DNA from: Pterobdella sp. o SKG-2022
Taxonomy: Eukaryota > Annelida > Clitellata > Hirudinida > Piscicolidae
Direction of reading: 5' to 3'
Assembly: GCA_964035795.1 (NCBI GenBank)
Contig: OZ038321.1
Location: forward strand, 19,978,283-20,042,282
Length of the DNA stretch: 64,000 nucleotides
Both the position numbers and the translations under genes were made by a program. Shown piece by piece: positions 57,201-64,000 of the stretch (the first letter of the stretch is position 1; every line of letters starts with the position of its first letter). The notes beneath the pieces were generated by a model. The model saw only the letters and a program-made list of their open reading frames with translations, was not told the origin of the DNA and ran no database searches.

Positions 57201-60200
57201 CAAATGTTTCACACTACACTCATAGGTGGAACAGACACCCAAGCAGAGACTGCTTGGATGGGTGTTGGGTAAAGTGCCCGATGTTCCAGTCAACAACTTC
57301 ACCACGGACTGGAATGATGGAAAGGCCATTGGTGCCTTGGTAGATGGGGTTGCTCCAGGTTGGATACATTGCCGCAGTCTTAATTATGTCGTATTTAATA
57401 TTTGTTTTTATGTGTTTTTTAGGCTGGTATTCCGTTTATTTCAATTTATTGCAGACGATTAGATTATAATTAGTTCTTTTGTTGATACCTCTTAAAATAA
57501 TTATAATTAATATACATTTTTTCTAATCAATAATATACACACTTGTGGTTCAAGTGGATACTGTTATATTTATTTTCTTGCAAATGGCAATATTGAACAA
57601 ATGATTGTTCTCTAAAGGTTTATGTCCTGACTGGGACTCTTGGGACCCGAAAGACAACGTTCCAAATGCCACAGAGGCGATGGAGGCGGCAGAACAATGG
57701 CTGGAAGTGCCTCAGGTTGGTGCACTGATGTTATTTACCATTTTCTATGAAGATTATTCAATACTATTTAATAGTAAAAGTTAAGCTTTAATAAAATTTA
57801 ATATCATCTTTATTTTTGTTTTAACATTGATAAAGCCGTATTTATATATTTAATTTAATCCTTTACCAAAATCTTTACAAAACCACTCCCATACAGCTGA
57901 TCAAACCAGCCGAGATGTGCAACCCCAAAGTGGATGAACTTAGTATGATGACTTACCTTTCTCAGTTCCCCAACGCCAAGCTCAAGCCTGGTGCCCCACT
58001 GAGGCCCAAGACCAACGCCAGTCGAGTCAGAGCTTTTGGTCCAGGTATGTTGAGTGATGGGTTTCTGTTGCATTTGATGTTCATTAGCATTTTTCTCTAT
58101 AAAACTTGATTATGTACTTAGTTTTTGATGTGGTTTTTGATATTATTCATTAATTTTTGCCTATATGAGTTATATGACAGTGAAGTCGTTGAAGTTTCAG
58201 ATTTTTATTCAATATTTTTAAACTACCAATATTTCCAAGTAAACATATGTTTATCAACGTTTCAGAACAATAGAAACATCAATATTATCATCAAGATCAG
58301 TCATCACCGATACATTTTGATTTCTAAATATTGACTTTTCATTAATGATTCAAATTTGTTTTCGCAATTTAGTTTTTAACTTTAAGTATTTAGTTAGTAA
58401 AGTTGGATCTTATTAGAAACCATAAATATTCATTCACATCTAGATAATGTTAGTGTAGGTTTAAAAATAGAAATCTCAACGATATTCAACATTTTTGTGA
58501 CATTATGAACAACATTCGATGAAATAACTATTCACAAAGATTAGCATTTAACCACACATTCATTCAATTACTTTATAACAAAGGAAATGCTCAATCATTT
58601 ACGTCACGTAACATCAAACATTCACTTTAACGATTTCTTGGCACAACAGAATTAATGTCGGCGTCTTTGAATCACTTGGTTTTCTCCAATTTTATCATTT
58701 TTATATTCTTTAGATTTAGCTACTGGCTTATTTTTATATTTATATTAAATGAAATAGTTTGAATTATGGCATCATTTTCAAACCATTTTTCACATTTAAA
58801 TTCAATTTTTTTTCTACTAATATTTTTATAATATTTTGAATAAAAATATTCACAACATAATAATTCATATTCTGTGCTTCAAACTGTTCCCTCAATTAAT
58901 TTACACGTACCACGCCTATATCATGAAACTTGAACTCCTTCAATGTTAGTCACTCATTATTTATATAGTAATTATTAAAAATATGTTTATTTTGAGTATA
59001 ATATCTAGCGTCTATTGTCATTTCTCTGCGTCCTTTCACTTGTGTATTATAATTACACCTCTACTTGATCAAATATTCATAAGTTTCAAACAAACTGCTC
59101 TGAAATTATGTTTTGAATATATCGACTTTATGCAACAATATATCTATCATTAAGTATTCACCTGTATTGCTACACTCACCATTACCACACCTCCCCCATC
59201 ATCCAACGTTTACTTTATCATGCAACCACATCATACACCCTCACTTAAAAAACATCACGTAACTAAATAAATCTTCACTCTCATCGCAATACAACAAAGC
59301 CACACTAACCCAACCAAGGCTTGGACGGCAGTGGCAACAGTGTGGGAGCTCCAGCGAGGTTTACAGTAGAGACGTTCAGTGCAGGAAGGGGTGATCTTGA
59401 TGTTGTGGTTACCAACCCTAATGGAGTGGTCGAGAAGGTTTGTTAGCATGTTTGGCTTATAATCTTTATGTTTGCATGTTTGGGTTATGATGCACTCAAT
59501 ATAATATTACTGTAGTATAAGAGTCACACAACAGATAAATAATATATTAGATGACAATATAATAGATTAATAAAACAATTAATTTATAATATAATATAAT
59601 AATATAATATGATAATATAATATGATAATATAATATAATAATATAATATAATAATAATAATATTTAATATCTTAATCTTCATTCGTTTTGAAAATAAGAT
59701 GAGATGATATTTCTTTTTGATGTCTTATGCTGGGACTCAAATTATTGAAATATATGATATCTGTATCGATAATAAATGCCTGAAGAGTCTCATAATTCAT
59801 GTGTATAAGTTAGATATACATGATCTAGGTATTAGTTGTGTAGATAATGAAAAGTATTGAGATTTCAAAGCATAAATATATCTCATTATTTATTTGAAGA
59901 AAATAGCTATGCCAAAAAAAGATGAGAATCGAAAACTAATTGGATTGTGTTATAATGATAAAATTATACATATTTGTTTTGAATAATTAGCCTCCAAAAT
60001 GTAAATCATAAAACTAATAGAATTTTTTATTGAGACGAAGTTTTTCTATAGATTTTCTATATCATCATCAGGTATCTTATAGTCATTTAAAATATGAATA
60101 ATACATTAGCTTGTTTTTAAGCTGTTCAGTAAGTGGTTGAGTGTTTTCCAGTGTCCATCACTTATGATCAATCCTTGGTACATCGAAACCTCCGGGTTTT

Positions 60201-63200
60201 ATGAATTTAGTAAATAGTTGTGTTTTACTTTTAACCCCATTAAGACTGTAAAGACGCTAAGGGATGATGATGATGAAGAGAACTTGTTTTCAGTCGTTTT
60301 TTTCCAGTTATTAAACTCATTTTCAATTATATTGAAGCTTTTATTTAAATATTGATTTCTTGTATTTATATTTTATTGACTGTTAACTTTCGGACACTGA
60401 AGTGATTGTTGTTTTTTATTAGTAAAATATATCATAAGTTTGTTTAGCCTATTATTTGCTTAAAAGATTATTCATTAACAAATTGAGGCCTGTTTTTAAG
60501 TTGTCATGGTTTTAAATGAGTAACTTCTATTGAACTGTAATCTCCAAAATAATATGAATGATACTTGATATGCTCTGGTCCTCAAACGTCATATATTATT
60601 TGGCCGGAACTAACACCCAGACAAATGGGTCTACGATTGTGTAAACAAAACTAAACAGTTCACTGTTCACTTTAATTGCTTTCTTTTAACGCACTTGCGT
60701 CTCGTTTAAATATTTCACAAATATCAATGTATATTTATATGAACTGATTAGTTGCTTTATGTTTTATTCTGTTGAATTATTCTATAATGTATAAAGTTTT
60801 TCATTTGAAATTACAGTTGATAATATTATATTTCATATTCTATAAATTGTTTGAATTAGAATACAAGTATCTGAAGAATACAAAGCCTTTCGATTTTCAA
60901 TATACACACCATTTTAATTATCAAGCAAACACTTATCTAGAAAATTAGTATATTTGATTGATTTTTTGTAACAAAGTTTTTACAATAATGCCATATAACG
61001 GAAAATCTTTAAAGTTGATCTCTAGAAATCAAACGTCTTCATGTCTCAAAAGTTTGAATTAGTGATGTGCAAGATAGAATCTAGATATGGTATCATATCC
61101 GATATCATCCTCATTATATTTTACAATATTATACTACAAATTATATTGAGATTATGTATACTTATGAGAAACTATAGGCATGAATTGATCTAAAAGGTTA
61201 GATAAAGAAAATTTATATATTCGCCTGCAGTTCAATAGCCTAAATATTCTACAGCAAAATTTTTTGCTATTTGTCATTCATTAAATTTGCATTAGACATA
61301 GGAATTCAAAGGATTTCAATACCGTTTAGTGTACGTGGTCAAAACGGCACTTTTAGACCTGAAATTGGTTGAATTTTAAAAATGATCAAACGCATGTTAA
61401 ACTGGTTATGTTTAGTTTATTATTAACGTGATAATGTTAACGAAAAGTTTCGTATTTTTCAATGAAAACTATTAGTGCTCAAACGTTTTTTATACTAATA
61501 TTATATATTTCAATGAAATTGTATTCACCTAACTTATTACTATTCTTGTAACTTATCCGTCCTTCCAATAATGAAACCAAACAATGATTGTGAAAGACAA
61601 TTCGTATAAACGTATTGTTTAGTTGGTTTAGCCTCTATAGTTTTTCTGAGTATTAATGTTATAGTAGTATTTTGATGTATTCCATCAATTTCTTCAATCA
61701 AATATAATATTTTTATAAAATAAATTTTTGAAGATTTTATACATTAGTTCTACCTTTATTGAGAATTTTTAAACTTATCAATATATTATCTTCATAGATA
61801 TTTACCATAGGTCACTATTAAAAATTCTTGTTATTAGTTTTGCTCAAAAACATCTGCTTTTACTCATTAAAACTTAAAATGGTCTGTTCATGAAAAGTAT
61901 GGAAGTTAGTAGCCAGTTAAAGGAGCTTAAATTGAAGCAGACGTTAAGTGTAATTGCTCTTTTATTGACTAACAATTTATCAGTTTCTCTTTATTTAATA
62001 CTTTTTAACTTGAATCGATAATGTTTCGTTTTGTTTTATTGCATTGAACTTATTGTTGATGTTATCAAAAGTCACGCCCTAGATGATGAAGATAAGGTTG
62101 TAAAGTTTGAGTTAGTTATTGTTGAAGCTTGTATTATAGGTGTAATAAGTTACGCATCGAAAGTCCAGTCGTTTGGAAAGATTAAAACCTAAATTAAAAT
62201 CTCAAATACTAATAAATCTTCTATACATTTAAACTTAAATTGTATAGTTTTAATAAACCAAAATTTGACCTTTCTACAGTGTGAGAAAACGTTCAACAAG
62301 GATAGGAATCTGACCTATTCATGCTTCTACACCCCTACAATAGAAGGAGAATATAAAGTGTGTTCTACTGTTCTAATGATTCTTATTTACTGTTTGATAA
62401 CTATGCCTTGGTGTAACGTAGGCTATAAGGAAAAGAAAGGGAACAACAGGAGTTTGTTTATTTATAAATAATATTAAGTCTTTCAACAAACCGAACCTTA
62501 GTATCATATTTTGTTTTATAAGTTTTATATTTATATTGAAATAAATTGTAAAATAGACAGTGTATATATAAATTTACTAGAAGATAAAAATATACTTAGA
62601 GCTATGTGTATGATTATATATCACAAAACGTTAGTAGTCTCGGGACGTTAATGTACATTTAAGTAAGGCATTATTCAAATTTGGATACAGTCTGTATGCT
62701 GTGGATTGATTTATCGTTGACATGTATTAAGATCTAAATGCTTCACTTTATCATTTGAGTAATTGTGTTGAGTTTTTAGAAATATTTTGAGTATATATGA
62801 CTGCATACGTACAAAAAATGGAAGCAAGAAGAATAAATTTAAAAATCAATTAACACAAAATACTTCACCTACCCGAAAACATACATAATTAAAATCATGC
62901 ACACATGTAAGCCATCACATTCACGAAAAAACACACATTAAACAGGTGAGTATCAGATTTGCAGGAAAGGAAATTCCAAAATCTCCCTATGCTACCTTAG
63001 TTGAAGGAATGGCTGGTGATGCTTCTAAGGTATTATAAACTTTATTTTGTCGCTTTTCAATCAATTTTATTCACTATTTATAAGAAGAGATTTTAAAAAT
63101 AATGTTAACACTATTTTTTTTTCATTTGTCATTTTAATATATTATTTCAAGTTTTTTGGATCTACATAAAGCTAGACGATATTAAATAATCTATTGTACT

Positions 63201-63301
63201 TTTATGTATTATAACCTTGTAGGTGACTGCTTCAGGCCCAGGCTTGCAAAAGACTGGTGCTATGGTCAAATCAAAGGCCTTTTGTGAAGTGAATACTAAA
63301 A
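51297..63301 (+). CDS. FLN: filamin, 5' part (actin-binding domain and first Ig-like repeats), partial
   Basis: Eleven exons join in phase: 51297-51375 (ATG), 51468-51585, 51667-51812, 56693-56814, 57226-57358, 57618-57715, 57897-58044, 59319-59437, 62280-62357, 62946-63029, 63223-63301. CH1: [60 protein letters not shown]2: [57 protein letters not shown]. Then filamin repeat 1 ([35 protein letters not shown]) and the start of repeat 2 ([18 protein letters not shown]). Filamins cross-link F-actin through this paired-CH domain and dimerise at the far C-terminus, which is beyond the right edge. Introns are large: 51813-56692 (4.9 kb) and 59438-62279 (2.8 kb) hold no other gene that I can see. 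Confidence 0.95.
59583..59665. repeat. (AATAT)n low-complexity run
   Basis: Alternating aatat/aatag units within a filamin intron. Confidence 0.75.
60025..60071 (-). repeat. hammerhead-like repeat
   Basis: On the minus strand: CTGATGATGA, stem TATAGA-AAA-TCTATA, GAAA, AACTTCGTCTC, AATAAAA. Compared with 33612-33658 the stem differs at one pair (G-C to A-T) with both sides changed. It lies in a filamin intron. Confidence 0.55.
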
Positions 63302-63546
63302 GTGAGTATATTTTACACATAATTTTTGCACATCACATATAATAAATGTATATAGTTAATTTAGAATAAATTAGAAATTCTAATTTCTTTCGATACCCAT
63401 CAAAAAATGTATTAATTAAAATTTTTTTTTAAATGAGAAGTGTGCTTATTTTCTAAAATAGTGAAAAAATTGAATTATTTGATAAATAAAAATATTTGTT
63501 GAATGAGAATAGAATATTTAATTGAAATGTAAGAATTTTAAAAAGT

Positions 63547-63618
63547 CTCCCCGTCGGGGAATTGAACCCCGGTCTCCCGCGTGACAGGCGGGGATACTTA
63601 CCACTATACTAACGAGGA
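63547..63618 (-). tRNA. tRNA-Asp (GTC)
   Basis: A 72-base cloverleaf on the minus strand: acceptor TCCTCGT with ACGGGGA and discriminator G; D arm with TAGTATAGTGGT; anticodon arm CCGCC-TGTCACG-CGG region with anticodon GTC at 63585-63583; T arm with GGTTCAATTCC. The intragenic A and B boxes are intact and a T5 run follows as pol III terminator. It is antisense in the filamin intron after 63301. Confidence 0.95.
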
Positions 63619-64000
63619 TTACATCAGAGTCTTTTTTTAACCCGAAGTAAACCTGCGGTTTTGAAGATAATTAAAAAATTCTAAACCAAAAAATATTTTA
63701 AATATCTTGTGATCATTAATTTTTAATTACTTTAGTTTGAATTTAAAGATAATTAATATTTTATTCACTATGAAAATTTCGAAAAATGTTAAATTTTCAA
63801 ATTAATATTTTAAAAATCAATTCCTATTTAAATTTTATTCAAGTATTTATTTCAATAATTTTTTTTAATCGTAAACTAAATTTTCACTAAAATAATTAAT
63901 AGTATTGTTTCCAATCAAGGCAATCTGTTTTATATTGTGAATTATTAATGCTCAAGTCAATCTACCAATAAATTTCAATGATTTCTTTATAAGATTTTAA

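Overview
This is a strongly AT-rich stretch of animal nuclear DNA. The genes are split by GT-AG introns and include typical metazoan families (filamin, an ATF4-type bZIP factor, the SAGA deubiquitinase USP22, RNF146, a LRRK-type ROCO protein), an animal phytochelatin synthase and a tRNA-Asp. Non-LTR retrotransposons of several clades sit among them. This fits an invertebrate metazoan; I cannot name the phylum from sequence alone. Exon joins were worked out by hand from reading phase, splice sites and family similarity.

Layout. 116-11412 (minus): 21 exons of an ankyrin-LRR-ROC-COR (LRRK-like) gene whose 3' part runs off the left edge; a deleted LINE sits in one of its introns. 12.7-16.6 kb: LINE remnants. 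17.1-18.2 kb (minus): a discoidin-like, Thr-rich surface-protein gene with an in-frame stop. 18.4-19.7 kb: a decayed Jockey-like LINE. 20.3-21.6 kb: a MITE, a solo L2 tail and a hairpin repeat. 21.9-27.5 kb (plus): RNF146 (RING + WWE) with a 3.1-kb LINE in an intron. 29.0-35.6 kb (minus): phytochelatin synthase. 36.2-45.2 kb (plus): complete USP22 in 14 exons with two LINE pieces in intron 5. 45.7-46.6 kb (minus): ATF4, convergent to USP22, with a TATA box and two upstream ORFs. 47.9-49.6 kb: an L2-clade LINE with an intact RT reading frame. 51.3 kb to the right edge (plus): the 5' part of a filamin gene, with an antisense tRNA-Asp in an intron.

Functional picture. The genes are unrelated housekeeping and signalling loci: ubiquitin pathway (RNF146, USP22), stress response (ATF4, phytochelatin synthase), a large GTPase scaffold (LRRK-like) and actin cross-linking (filamin). 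The most interesting signals are: (i) a 3-codon uORF1 plus overlapping uORF2 upstream of ATF4, the layout known from vertebrate ATF4; (ii) two almost identical LINE copies, inverted about 13 kb apart, that share the same disabling lesions; (iii) short repeats with a hammerhead-ribozyme-like core whose stem II covaries; (iv) LINE 3' ends with nested hairpins, also found as solo tails; (v) a short LINE derivative that joins the LINE 5' leader to its 3' tail.
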